Origin: Burkholderia paludis
GTDB taxonomy: Bacteria > Pseudomonadota > Gammaproteobacteria > Burkholderiales > Burkholderiaceae
Direction: 5' to 3'
Length of the DNA stretch: 64,000 nt
NCBI RefSeq assembly: GCF_000732615.1
Contig: NZ_JPGL01000037.1
Location: forward strand, 26,794 to 90,793
Within the stretch, counting starts at the first letter, position 1, and each line of letters opens with the position of its first letter. Below, in pieces: positions 17,010-25,441 of the stretch. Position numbers and translations under genes: made by a program. A model generated the notes under the pieces. It worked only from the letters and a program-made list of their open reading frames with translations, was not told where the DNA came from and did no database searches.

Positions 17010-18458
17010 ATGACCGACAGACGGATGCTGATCGCCGGCGAGTGGTGCACCGCCCGCGACGGGCGAACCTTCGACCGATTCAACCCCGCAACGGGCGCGC
17101 TCGCGTCGCGCGCGCCGGCGGCCGGCGTTGCCGACGCCGACGCGGCGATCGACGCCGCGCACCGCGCGTTCCCCGCATGGGCGGCGCTCGCACCGACCGA
17201 GCGCCGCCGGCTGCTGCTGAAGGCCGCTGACCTGATGGATGCGCGCATCGACGCGTTCGTTGCAGCGGGCGTGGCCGAAACCGGCGCGACACCCGGCTGG
17301 ATCGGCTTCAACGTGACGCTCGCGGCGAACATGCTGCGCGAGGCCGCGTCGATGACGACGCAGATCGCCGGCGACGTGATCCCGTCCGACGTGCCCGGCA
17401 ATCTCGCGCTCGCGATGCGCGTGCCGTGCGGCGTCGTGCTCGGCATCGCGCCGTGGAACGCACCCGTGATCCTCGGCACGCGTGCCCTTGCGATGCCGCT
17501 CGCGTGCGGCAACACGGTCGTGCTGAAGGCGTCCGAAGCGTGTCCGGGCGTGCACGCGCTGATCGGCGCGGTGCTGGACGAAGCGGGGCTCGGCGCGGGC
17601 GTCGTCAACGTGATCACGCACGCGGCGGCCGATGCGCCCGAACTCGTCGAGCGGCTGATCGCGCATCCGCACGTGAAGCGCATCAACTTCACCGGCTCGA
17701 CGCATGTCGGGCGCATCATCGCGCGTCACGCGGCCGCGCACCTGAAACCCGTGCTGCTCGAGCTCGGCGGCAAGGCGCCCGTGCTCGTGCTGGACGATGC
17801 CGATCTCGACGCGGCCGTCGCGGCGATCGCGTTCGGCGCGTTCTTCAACCAGGGGCAGATCTGCATGTCGACCGAGCGCGTGATCGCCGCGAGGCCGATC
17901 GCCGACGCGCTCGTCGAGCGTCTCGCCGCGAAGGCCCGCACGCTGGTGGCGGGCGATCCGCTGGCCGGCCATCCGCTCGGTACGATGGTCGATGCGGCGG
18001 CGGCCGCGCGCGCGATGTCGCTCGTCGAGGATGCGCGCGCGCATGGCGCGCGTCTGCCGCTCGGCTGCCGCGTCGAAGGCGCGACGATGCAGCCGGCGAT
18101 CGTCGATGGCGTCACGCGCGACATGCGGCTGTATCGCGAGGAATCGTTCGCGCCGGTCGTGGCGATCCTGCGCGCGGACAGCGACGACGAAGCGGTCGCG
18201 CTCGCGAACGACAGCGAGTTCGGGCTGTCGGCGAGCGTGTTCAGCCGCGACGTCGCACGCGCGATGGCGGTCGCGCGGCGGATCGAATCGGGGATCTGCC
18301 ACATCAACGGCCCGACCGTGCACGACGAGGCGCAGATGCCGTTCGGCGGCACGAAGGCGAGCGGCTACGGCCGCTTCGGCAGCCGCGCGTCGATCGCCGA
18401 ATTCACCGAGCTGCGCTGGATCACCGTGCAGACCACGCCGCGTCACTATCCGATATGA
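17010..18458 (+). CDS. vdh: Vanillin dehydrogenase (aldehyde dehydrogenase family)
   Basis: This 482-residue NAD(P)+-dependent aldehyde dehydrogenase oxidises vanillin or 4-hydroxybenzaldehyde to the corresponding acid. The catalytic Cys285 is in NQGQICMSTERV, the general base Glu251 in LLELGGKAP, and the coenzyme-binding FTGSTHVGR motif is present; FGGTKASGYGRFG ends the oligomerisation region. It sits between the hydratase-lyase and the CoA ligase, with ATGA overlap to the latter, which supports the vanillin substrate. GGAGACGAC precedes the ATG. No vanillate demethylase genes are in the window, so further degradation must be encoded elsewhere. Confidence 0.93.
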   Translation: MTDRRMLIAGEWCTARDGRTFDRFNPATGALASRAPAAGVADADAAIDAAHRAFPAWAALAPTERRRLLLKAADLMDARIDAFVAAGVAETGATPGWIGFNVTLAANMLREAASMTTQIAGDVIPSDVPGNLALAMRVPCGVVLGIAPWNAPVILGTRALAMPLACGNTVVLKASEACPGVHALIGAVLDEAGLGAGVVNVITHAAADAPELVERLIAHPHVKRINFTGSTHVGRIIARHAAAHLKPVLLELGGKAPVLVLDDADLDAAVAAIAFGAFFNQGQICMSTERVIAARPIADALVERLAAKARTLVAGDPLAGHPLGTMVDAAAAARAMSLVEDARAHGARLPLGCRVEGATMQPAIVDGVTRDMRLYREESFAPVVAILRADSDDEAVALANDSEFGLSASVFSRDVARAMAVARRIESGICHINGPTVHDEAQMPFGGTKASGYGRFGSRASIAEFTELRWITVQTTPRHYPI

Positions 18459-20356
18459 GCGAGCCGACGATGAATGGTGCGACGCCCGCGAGCGGGCCGG
18501 TGAACGACACGGGCGGCGTGCGCTATCGCGCGGCGGCCGTCGCGGTCGGTGCGGCGGAGGTTCGTCGCGCGGAAAACGGCGCGTGGTACCTGCGCTCGCG
18601 CGAACCGCTCGGCGACTACCCGACGCGCCTGACCGACTGCCTCGTGCGCGGCGCGCAAGCGCATCCCGACCGCGTGCTGGCCGCGCGGCGCGGCGAAGAC
18701 GGCCGCTGGATCGAGATCACCTACGCGCAGATGCTGGATCGCGCCCGCGCGCTCGGCCAGGGCCTCGTCGATCTCGGGCTGTCGGCCGAGCGTCCGCTCG
18801 CGGTGCTGTCCGGCAACGATCTCGAGCATCTGCAGTTGATGTTCGCGGCGATGCTGGCGGGCGTGCCGTACTCGCCGATCTCGCCCGCGTATTCGCTGGT
18901 GTCGACCGACTTCGGCAAGCTGCGTCACACGCTCGGCACGCTGCGGCCGGGCGCGGTGTTCGTTGCTGAACGCGGGCCGTTCACGCGCGCGCTCGACGCG
19001 ACGTTGCCGGCCGATGCGGCGTTGATCGTCGCGCACGATGCCGACGTCGATGCCGAGGGGTGCGCCGTGCCGCTGTCACGCCTGCTCGCCACGGTCCCCC
19101 GCACGATCGATACGATCCACGCGGCAATCGGCCCCGACCATCTCGCGAAGATCCTGTTCACGTCCGGTTCGACGAAACAGCCGAAGGCCGTGCCGACCAC
19201 GCACAGGATGCTGTGCAGCAACCAGCAGATGCTGCGCCAGACGATGCCCGAGCTGACGCGCGAACCCCCGGTGCTGGTCGACTGGCTGCCGTGGAATCAC
19301 ACGTTCGGCGGCAGCCACAACCTCGGCATCGCGCTGTACAACGGCGGCACGCTGTACATCGACGACGGCCGCCCGGTGCCCGGCCGCTTCGACGAAACCG
19401 TGCGCAACCTGCGCGAGATCGCACCGACGATCTACTTCAACGTGCCGAAAGGCTGGGAAGAACTGGCCGCCGCGCTCGAACGCGACGCCGCGTTGCGCGA
19501 TACCTTTTTCTCGCGCGTGAAGCTGTATTTCTTCGGCGGCGCGGGGCTGTCGCAGGCTGCATGGGACCGGCTCGACCGCGTGACCGACGCGCATTGCGGC
19601 GAGCGCATCCGGATCATGGCCGGGCTCGGCATGACGGAAACGTCGCCGTCGTGCCTCTTCACGACGGGGCCGCTGATGCGCGCCGGCTATATCGGCCTGC
19701 CGGCGCCCGGCTGCGACGTGAAGCTGGCGCCATGCGGCGGCAAGCTCGAACTGCGTTTCAAGGGGCCGAATGTGATGCGCGGCTACTGGCACGCGGATGT
19801 CGATCCGCGCGACGTGTTCGACGACGAAGGCTACTACCGCAGCGGCGACGCAGCCGTGTTCGCCGATCCGGAGCGGCCGGAATTCGGGCTGCTGTTCGAC
19901 GGGCGGCTGACCGAGGATTTCAAGCTGAGCAGCGGCACCTTCGTCAGCGTCGGGCCGTTGCGCGCGAATGCGGTGTCGAGCGGTGCGCCGTACGTGCAGG
20001 ACGTGGTCGTCACCGGGATCAATCGCGACGACATCGGCTTGCTGGTGTTTCCGCGCATCGATGCGTGCCGTGCGCTGGCGGCGCTCGCAGTCGATGCACC
20101 GGTGGCCGACGTGCTGCGCGCGCCGGCCGTGCGGGCGGTGTTCGAGGCCTGGCTCGCCGCGCTGAACCGGCATGCGAGCGGCGGGTCGACGTTCGTCGCG
20201 CGCATCCGCTTGATCGACACGCCGCCGTCGCTCGACCTCGGCGAAGTGACCGACAAGGGCTCGCTGAACCAGGCGGCCGTGCAGCAGCATCGCGCGGCGA
20301 CGATCGACGCGCTGTACGACCCGGCGCGGCGCGATCCCGACGTGATTTACGCGTAA
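18455..20356 (+). CDS. fcs: Feruloyl-CoA synthetase
   Basis: This 633-residue acyl-adenylate-forming enzyme converts ferulate plus CoA and ATP to feruloyl-CoA. The P-loop-like motif ILFTSGSTKQPKAVPTTH lies near residue 232, GLGMTETSP is motif A5, and YYRSGDAAVF and GRLTEDFKLSSG are later core motifs. The C-terminal DKGSLNQAAV segment is typical of feruloyl-CoA synthetases in place of the general PKTxxGK motif. The ATG overlaps the vdh stop (ATGA), so translation is coupled. With ech and vdh it makes the CoA-dependent non-beta-oxidative route from ferulate to vanillate. It acts in the cytoplasm. Confidence 0.95.
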   Translation: MSEPTMNGATPASGPVNDTGGVRYRAAAVAVGAAEVRRAENGAWYLRSREPLGDYPTRLTDCLVRGAQAHPDRVLAARRGEDGRWIEITYAQMLDRARALGQGLVDLGLSAERPLAVLSGNDLEHLQLMFAAMLAGVPYSPISPAYSLVSTDFGKLRHTLGTLRPGAVFVAERGPFTRALDATLPADAALIVAHDADVDAEGCAVPLSRLLATVPRTIDTIHAAIGPDHLAKILFTSGSTKQPKAVPTTHRMLCSNQQMLRQTMPELTREPPVLVDWLPWNHTFGGSHNLGIALYNGGTLYIDDGRPVPGRFDETVRNLREIAPTIYFNVPKGWEELAAALERDAALRDTFFSRVKLYFFGGAGLSQAAWDRLDRVTDAHCGERIRIMAGLGMTETSPSCLFTTGPLMRAGYIGLPAPGCDVKLAPCGGKLELRFKGPNVMRGYWHADVDPRDVFDDEGYYRSGDAAVFADPERPEFGLLFDGRLTEDFKLSSGTFVSVGPLRANAVSSGAPYVQDVVVTGINRDDIGLLVFPRIDACRALAALAVDAPVADVLRAPAVRAVFEAWLAALNRHASGGSTFVARIRLIDTPPSLDLGEVTDKGSLNQAAVQQHRAATIDALYDPARRDPDVIYA

Positions 20357-20438
20357 GCACTAGGCAGGGACAAGCAGCAAAACGCAGACACGACGACCGG
20401 CCGGCCACGGGATCGGCAGGCATTCTTGCGGCCAGTGA

Positions 20439-20453
20439 ATCAGGCTGCCTGAT
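20439..20453. promoter_or_regulatory. Second MarR-type operator, before the transporter gene
   Basis: ATCAGG-CTG-CCTGAT is a perfect inverted repeat with the same arms and 3-bp spacer length as the site at 16032-16052. It lies 112 bases upstream of the MFS transporter ATG, suggesting an internal, co-regulated promoter for transporter, porin and esterase. Confidence 0.8.
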
Positions 20454-20564
20454 AAAGAAGGCCCTTCAGACGATACTTCGCGCGCCGCTTTGCCACTGGC
20501 CGGCGGCGGCGCGCGGCGGCCGTCGCAGGGCCGACCGACTACAAGACATGGGACTGGAGACAGG

Positions 20565-21770
20565 ATGAACACTTATGTTGCCGAAAAACCCACGGTCGCG
20601 ACCACGCTCGCACTGTGCTTCGCGATCGCGCTGCTCGAAGGGCTCGACCTGCAGTCGGTCGGGGTCGCCGCGCCGCGCATGGCGCGCGAATTCGGGCTGA
20701 CCGTGTCGCAGATGGGCATCGCGTTCAGCGCGGGCACCTTCGGGCTGCTCCCCGGCGCCATGCTCGGCGGGCGGCTCGCCGACCGGATCGGCCGCAAGCG
20801 CGTGCTGATCGCGTCGGTCGCGCTGTTCGGGCTGCTGTCGATCGCCACCGCGCAGGTATCGAGCTTCGCGATGCTCGTCGTCGTGCGCGCGCTGACGGGC
20901 CTCGGCCTCGGCGGCGCGATGCCGAACCTGATCGCGCTGTCGTCCGAGGCGGTCGAGCCGCGTTCGCGCAGCAGCGCGGTCGCCGCGATGTATTGCGGCA
21001 TTCCGTTCGGCGGCGTGATCGCATCGCTGATCGGCGTGCTGCTCGCGGGCGACACCGAGTGGCGGCACATCTTTTATGTCGGCGGCGTGGGGCCGCTGCT
21101 GCTCGTGCCGCTGCTGGCGCTGCTGCTGCCGGAATCGCGGGCGTATCTCGACATCGCCGGCACGACGGCCGCGCGTACGAGCGTCGCACGCACGCTGTTC
21201 GGGAGCGGGCGCACGGTGTCGACGCTCGCACTGTGGATCAGCTATTTCTGCACGCTGATCGTCCTGTATTTCCTGCTGAACTGGCTGCCGTCGCTGATGG
21301 CCGCACGCGGGCTCGATCGCGCGCATGTCGGGCTCGTGCAGATCGCGTTCAACATCGGCGGCGGGCTCGGCGCGCTCGGCATCGGCGCGGCGCTCGACCG
21401 GATGCGCGCGGCGCGCGTGGTCGGCGGCATGTACGTCGGGATCGTGCTGTCGCTCGCCGCGCTGGCGGCGGCGCCGGGCTTCGCGTCGCTCGCGGCGGCC
21501 GCGTTCGCGGCCGGCATGTTCGTGATCGGCGGGCAGTCGGTGCTGTACGCGCTTGCGGCGATCTACTACCCGACCGCGATGCGCGGCACGGGCGTCGGCG
21601 CGGCGGTGGCCGTCGGCCGGCTCGGTTCCGTCGTCGGGCCGCTCGCGGCCGCGACGCTGCTGGCCGCGGGCCGCAGCGCACCGGTCGTGATCGGCGCGAG
21701 CATCCCCGTCACGCTCGTCGCGGCCGTCGCCGCGCTGCTGCTGGTCCGCCGCCCGCAGGCCGGCGACTGA
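20565..21770 (+). CDS. MFS transporter (aromatic acid:H+ symporter type)
   Basis: This 401-residue inner-membrane protein has about 12 hydrophobic segments of the major facilitator superfamily. LLEGLDLQSVGVAAPRMAREFGL is the DxxD-like first helix signature of the aromatic acid:H+ symporter branch, and GGRLADRIGRKRVLI is the loop 2-3 motif. It sits in the ferulate cluster behind its own copy of the MarR operator, so hydroxycinnamate uptake is the likely job. GGAGACAGG supports the ATG at 20565. The alternative is uptake of a downstream product such as vanillate. Confidence 0.9.
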   Translation: MNTYVAEKPTVATTLALCFAIALLEGLDLQSVGVAAPRMAREFGLTVSQMGIAFSAGTFGLLPGAMLGGRLADRIGRKRVLIASVALFGLLSIATAQVSSFAMLVVVRALTGLGLGGAMPNLIALSSEAVEPRSRSSAVAAMYCGIPFGGVIASLIGVLLAGDTEWRHIFYVGGVGPLLLVPLLALLLPESRAYLDIAGTTAARTSVARTLFGSGRTVSTLALWISYFCTLIVLYFLLNWLPSLMAARGLDRAHVGLVQIAFNIGGGLGALGIGAALDRMRAARVVGGMYVGIVLSLAALAAAPGFASLAAAAFAAGMFVIGGQSVLYALAAIYYPTAMRGTGVGAAVAVGRLGSVVGPLAAATLLAAGRSAPVVIGASIPVTLVAAVAALLLVRRPQAGD

Positions 21771-21836
21771 CATTCCCCCGGTTTTTCAACGCGCGCCGTC
21801 AGAGCGCGCTCATTCAAGGTCTGGAGACGCAACGAC

Positions 21837-22985
21837 ATGAAGAAGAACACCAGGAACGGCCTGTTGGCCGCCGGCACGTGCTGCGCGCTCGCCGCGCCGG
21901 GCGCGCATGCGCAGTCGAGCGTGACGCTGTACGGGATCATCGATACGGGCGTCGAATTCGTGTCGCACGCGAACGCGGCCGGCGACCATGTGGTGCGCAT
22001 GCCGGCCGTGACGGGCGAGCTGCCGTCGCGCTGGGGGCTGCGCGGCGCGGAGGATCTCGGCGGCGGCTATCAGGCCGTGTTCACGCTGGAAAGCGGCTTC
22101 AACGTGCGCGGCGGCGATCTCGGGCAGGGCGGCAGGCTGTTCGGACGGCAGGCGTTCGTCGGGCTGAAGGGCGGTTTCGGCACGCTCGCGTTCGGCCGCC
22201 AGTACACGATGACCTACCTCGCGCTGCAGGGGGCGGACATCATCGGCCCCGACATCTACGGGCTCGGCTCGCTCGACGCGTATGTGCCGAACGGCCGCGC
22301 GGACAACACGGTGACCTACATCGGCACGTATCGCGGCGTGACGCTCGGCGCCGCGTATTCGTTCGGCCGCGACAGCGCGGGCACCGGCAACTCGCCGGGG
22401 CAGGGCACGTGCGCGGGGCAGGTGCCGGGCGACGCCGTGCAGTGCCGTGACTGGTCGGTGATGCTCAAGTACGACAGCGCGTATTTCGGCGCGGCGGCGT
22501 CGTACGAGGAGCAGCGCGGCGGCACCGGCGCGGCAGCGAATTTCTTCGACGGCGTCGAGCCGGTCGCATTCACGAGCAGCGCTGGCAAGGACGCGCGCGT
22601 GCACGTGAGCGCGTATGCGCAGGCGTCGGGCGTACGGCTCGGCGCGGGCTGGATCGGGCGGCGCGTGTCGACCGGCTCGCCGGCCGAGGCCGGCGCGCAT
22701 TCCGACCTGTTCTTCGTCGGCGCGTCGTATGCGGTCAAGCCCGATTTCGTCGTCGACGGCGAAGGCTACCGGATCGTCAACAGCGCGCACGACACGCGCG
22801 CGACGATGGCGACCTTGCGTGCGACCTGGCTGCTGACGAAGCGTACGTCGGTCTATGCGCAAAGCGCGTATCTGTGGAACAGCGCGCAGGCGCGCTATGC
22901 GGTCAGCGGCGGCGGGGCCGGCACGACGCCCGGCGAGGGCATGGGGCAGCTCGGCGCGATGGTCGGCATCAAGCACATGTTCTGA
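21837..22985 (+). CDS. OmpC-type outer-membrane porin
   Basis: This 382-residue Gram-negative porin has a signal peptide (cleavage after AHA) and a mature start QSSVTLYGIIDTGVEFVSHA typical of Burkholderia trimeric porins. GSRWGLRG-like (here SRWGLRGAEDLGGGYQAVFTLE) and GRQAFVGLKGGFGTLAFGRQY follow, and the protein ends in Phe as required for assembly by the Bam machinery. It lies between the transporter and the esterase, so it probably admits hydroxycinnamates or their oligomers across the outer membrane as part of the ferulate regulon. Confidence 0.92.
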   Translation: MKKNTRNGLLAAGTCCALAAPGAHAQSSVTLYGIIDTGVEFVSHANAAGDHVVRMPAVTGELPSRWGLRGAEDLGGGYQAVFTLESGFNVRGGDLGQGGRLFGRQAFVGLKGGFGTLAFGRQYTMTYLALQGADIIGPDIYGLGSLDAYVPNGRADNTVTYIGTYRGVTLGAAYSFGRDSAGTGNSPGQGTCAGQVPGDAVQCRDWSVMLKYDSAYFGAAASYEEQRGGTGAAANFFDGVEPVAFTSSAGKDARVHVSAYAQASGVRLGAGWIGRRVSTGSPAEAGAHSDLFFVGASYAVKPDFVVDGEGYRIVNSAHDTRATMATLRATWLLTKRTSVYAQSAYLWNSAQARYAVSGGGAGTTPGEGMGQLGAMVGIKHMF

Positions 22986-23013
22986 ACCGGCCACTTCACG
23001 AACGGAAGATATC

Positions 23014-24735
23014 TTGAATAAAAAATCTGCAATCCTCTGCATTGCGCCGCTGTCGGCGCTCGTGCTCGCCGGTTGCGGCGGCGACGACCCGGTGAGTGCC
23101 GCACCGACGCACCTGAGCGCCGCGACGCCGGCCGCGATGGCGCAGAGCTGCGACGCGCTCGCCGCGAAGCTCGCGTATCCGGGCACGTCGTTTACCTCGG
23201 TGACGACCGCGGCCGCGGGTGCGTTGACGGTGGCCGGCCAACCGATCGCCGGGCACTGCGTGATCGAAGGGAAGATGAACGAGCGCGTGAGCGCGGTCGA
23301 CGGCAATACTTATGCGATCGGCTTCGAGATGCGCTTGCCCAAGGCCTGGAACGGCCGCTTCTTCTACCAGGCGAACGGCGGGCTCGACGGCAGCGTCGTG
23401 ACCGCGACCGGGGAGATCGGCGGCGGCGGGCCGCTGAACGATGCGCTGAACATGGGTTTTGCCGTGATCAGTTCGGATTCCGGGCACAGTGCCGCGCAGA
23501 ATCCGCTGTTCGGCATCGATCCGCAGGCTCGCATCGACTACGGCTACGGCGCGGTCGACGCGCTTACGCCGATGGCGAAGCAGGTGATCCGGCTCGCGTA
23601 CGGCAAGGCGCCCGACCGCAGCTATTTCGACGGCTGCTCGAACGGCGGCCGCCACGCGATGGTCACGGCCGTGCGCAATGCGGCCGACTACGACGGCATC
23701 ATCGCGGGCGATCCGGGCTTTCATCTGCCGAAGGCGGCGATCGGCGAGATGTATGGCGCGCAGCAGTTCGCGAAGATCGCATCGGCGACGGGCGCGAACG
23801 GGCTGCCCGATATCCGCAGCGGCTTCACCGATGCGGAGCGGCAGTTCGTCGGCGCGAAGATCCTCGAGAAGTGCGATGCGCTCGACGGCGCGGCCGACGG
23901 GATGGTGCAGGATGTCGCCGCGTGCCAGGCGCATTTCAGCGTCGATGCGGACATCCCGACCTGCGCGAACGGCACGCGCACGGGCGCCTGCCTGACGACG
24001 GCCCAGAAGACGGCGCTCGAGAACGTGTTCGCGGGGGCGCGCAACAGCGCGGGCACGGAGCTCTACGCGAGTTTTCCGTACGATCCGGGCATGGCCGGCA
24101 GCGGCTGGGCCGCGTGGAAGCAGTCGAATTCGATCACGCTCGATCCGGCCGCGATGGCGTTCACGTTCATGACGCCGCCGAAAAGCGCCGCGACGCTCGC
24201 GAACCTGCCCGGTTTCGCGCTCGGCTTCGACATGGACAACGATGCGCCGGCGATCTTCGCGACCGGCGGCGCGTACACGCAATCCGCGTGGACGTTCATG
24301 ACGCCGCCCGACGAAACGAACCTGTCCGCGCTGAAGGCGCGCGGCGCGAAGCTGATCGTCTATCACGGCACGGGCGATCCGGTGTTCTCGTTCAACGACA
24401 CGCGCGACTGGTACGTACGGGTCGCGCAGGCGAACGGCGGCGATGCGACGGATTTCGCGCGCTTCTATCCGGTGCCGGGGATGAACCACTGCTCGGGCGG
24501 GCCGGCGGCCGACCAGTTCGACCTGCTGACGCCGCTTGTCGCGTGGGTCGAGCAGGGGCAGGCGCCCGCGGCGATCGTGGCCGCCGCGCGCGACGCAACG
24601 AACGTGGCGCCGAATGCGGACGTGCCCGCATCGTGGGGCGCGGGACGCACGCGGCCGCTGTGCCCGTATCCGCAGGTGGCGCGCTACAACGGCTCGGGCG
24701 ATGTGAATTCGGCGGCGAGCTTCAGTTGTCGTTGA
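23014..24735 (+). CDS. Tannase/feruloyl esterase family lipoprotein
   Basis: This 573-residue esterase of the tannase/feruloyl esterase family is predicted to release ferulate from esters. The proposed start is a TTG at 23014 with GGAAG eight bases upstream; it yields NKKSAILCIAPLSALVLAGC, a canonical lipoprotein signal with the lipidated Cys in LAGC. The nucleophile Ser209 sits next to Cys208 in DGCSNGGRHAM. The remaining triad residues are in YHGTGDPVFS and GMNHCSGG; the CS-D-HC arrangement, with the two cysteines paired, is characteristic of the family. It is the last gene of the ferulate cluster. An outer-membrane location is inferred. Confidence 0.92.
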   Translation: MNKKSAILCIAPLSALVLAGCGGDDPVSAAPTHLSAATPAAMAQSCDALAAKLAYPGTSFTSVTTAAAGALTVAGQPIAGHCVIEGKMNERVSAVDGNTYAIGFEMRLPKAWNGRFFYQANGGLDGSVVTATGEIGGGGPLNDALNMGFAVISSDSGHSAAQNPLFGIDPQARIDYGYGAVDALTPMAKQVIRLAYGKAPDRSYFDGCSNGGRHAMVTAVRNAADYDGIIAGDPGFHLPKAAIGEMYGAQQFAKIASATGANGLPDIRSGFTDAERQFVGAKILEKCDALDGAADGMVQDVAACQAHFSVDADIPTCANGTRTGACLTTAQKTALENVFAGARNSAGTELYASFPYDPGMAGSGWAAWKQSNSITLDPAAMAFTFMTPPKSAATLANLPGFALGFDMDNDAPAIFATGGAYTQSAWTFMTPPDETNLSALKARGAKLIVYHGTGDPVFSFNDTRDWYVRVAQANGGDATDFARFYPVPGMNHCSGGPAADQFDLLTPLVAWVEQGQAPAAIVAAARDATNVAPNADVPASWGAGRTRPLCPYPQVARYNGSGDVNSAASFSCR

Positions 24736-24750
24736 GGTAGCCGTCGATGG

Positions 24751-24788
24751 GAAGCGGCCGGTGCGCGCCATCGCGTACCGGCCGCTTC
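24751..24788. terminator. Bidirectional hairpin between feruloyl esterase and lrp
   Basis: A 12-bp perfect stem has arms GAAGCGGCCGGT (24751-24762) and ACCGGCCGCTTC (24777-24788) with a 14-base loop, between two convergent genes. Only a short T-rich stretch follows (ATGTTTG), so it may act as an imperfect intrinsic terminator for both strands. Confidence 0.6.
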
Positions 24789-24806
24789 ATGTTTGCTGGC
24801 GCCCAC

Positions 24807-25283
24807 TCACTCGCCCGGCTCGACCGGCACCTCGAGCCCCACCTTCACGCGGCTCATGCTGACCAGCGTCTTGAAGCGCTTCACGTTGTTGTTCGCGAAG
24901 AACAGCTCGCGCGTGAGCGCGGTGTACTGATCCATGTTGCGCACGGAGAGGATCAGCACGAAATCCCATTCCCCCGTCACGTAGTAGCACTGCTGGATCT
25001 GCGGGCAGCGCTCGAAGGTCCGCTTCATCGCGTCGAGCTGGTCGATCTGCTCGCTTTCGACCTCGACGTTTACGACGATCGTCAGCGGATGATCGACCTT
25101 GTCCGGCGCGACGACGGCCGTGTAGCGCTCGATCACGCCTTCGTCCGCGAGACGCTTCAGGCGCCGGTTCACGGCGGCGGTCGACAGGTTGACGCGCGCG
25201 CCGAGTTCGCTTTGCGGCGTCTGTGCGTCGCGCTGGAGTTCCGTCAGCAGCTTGCGGTCGAACGCGTCGAGTGGGGTCGTCAT
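24807..25283 (-). CDS. Lrp/AsnC-family regulator
   Basis: This 158-residue regulator has an N-terminal helix-turn-helix (DAFDRKLLTELQRDAQTPQSELGARVNLSTAAVNRRLKRLADEGVI) and a C-terminal RAM/AsnC ligand domain (QQCYYVTGEWDFVLILSVRNMDQYT). It is divergent from the diaminopropionate ammonia-lyase-like gene; local Lrp proteins usually regulate the neighbouring amino-acid catabolic genes, with the substrate as ligand. ATG 25283 is chosen because MTTPLDAFDRKLL is the normal family start. The 158-bp spacer to the divergent gene contains AT-rich runs suited to Lrp binding, but I cannot define a site. Confidence 0.92.
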   Translation of the reverse strand: MTTPLDAFDRKLLTELQRDAQTPQSELGARVNLSTAAVNRRLKRLADEGVIERYTAVVAPDKVDHPLTIVVNVEVESEQIDQLDAMKRTFERCPQIQQCYYVTGEWDFVLILSVRNMDQYTALTRELFFANNNVKRFKTLVSMSRVKVGLEVPVEPGE

Positions 25284-25441
25284 GATGGCGCGTGAAGCCT
25301 CGAAAGAATGAGAAATTTTTGCGTGTGAGTGGCCGATTTGGCGATTTTTTTGATCCGCATGCGCAATATTATTTTTCAGACCGGCGGCGCGCGCAACCCG
25401 TGCGCGCCCGCCCCGGAACCGACTCACGGAGTGCCGCCGTC

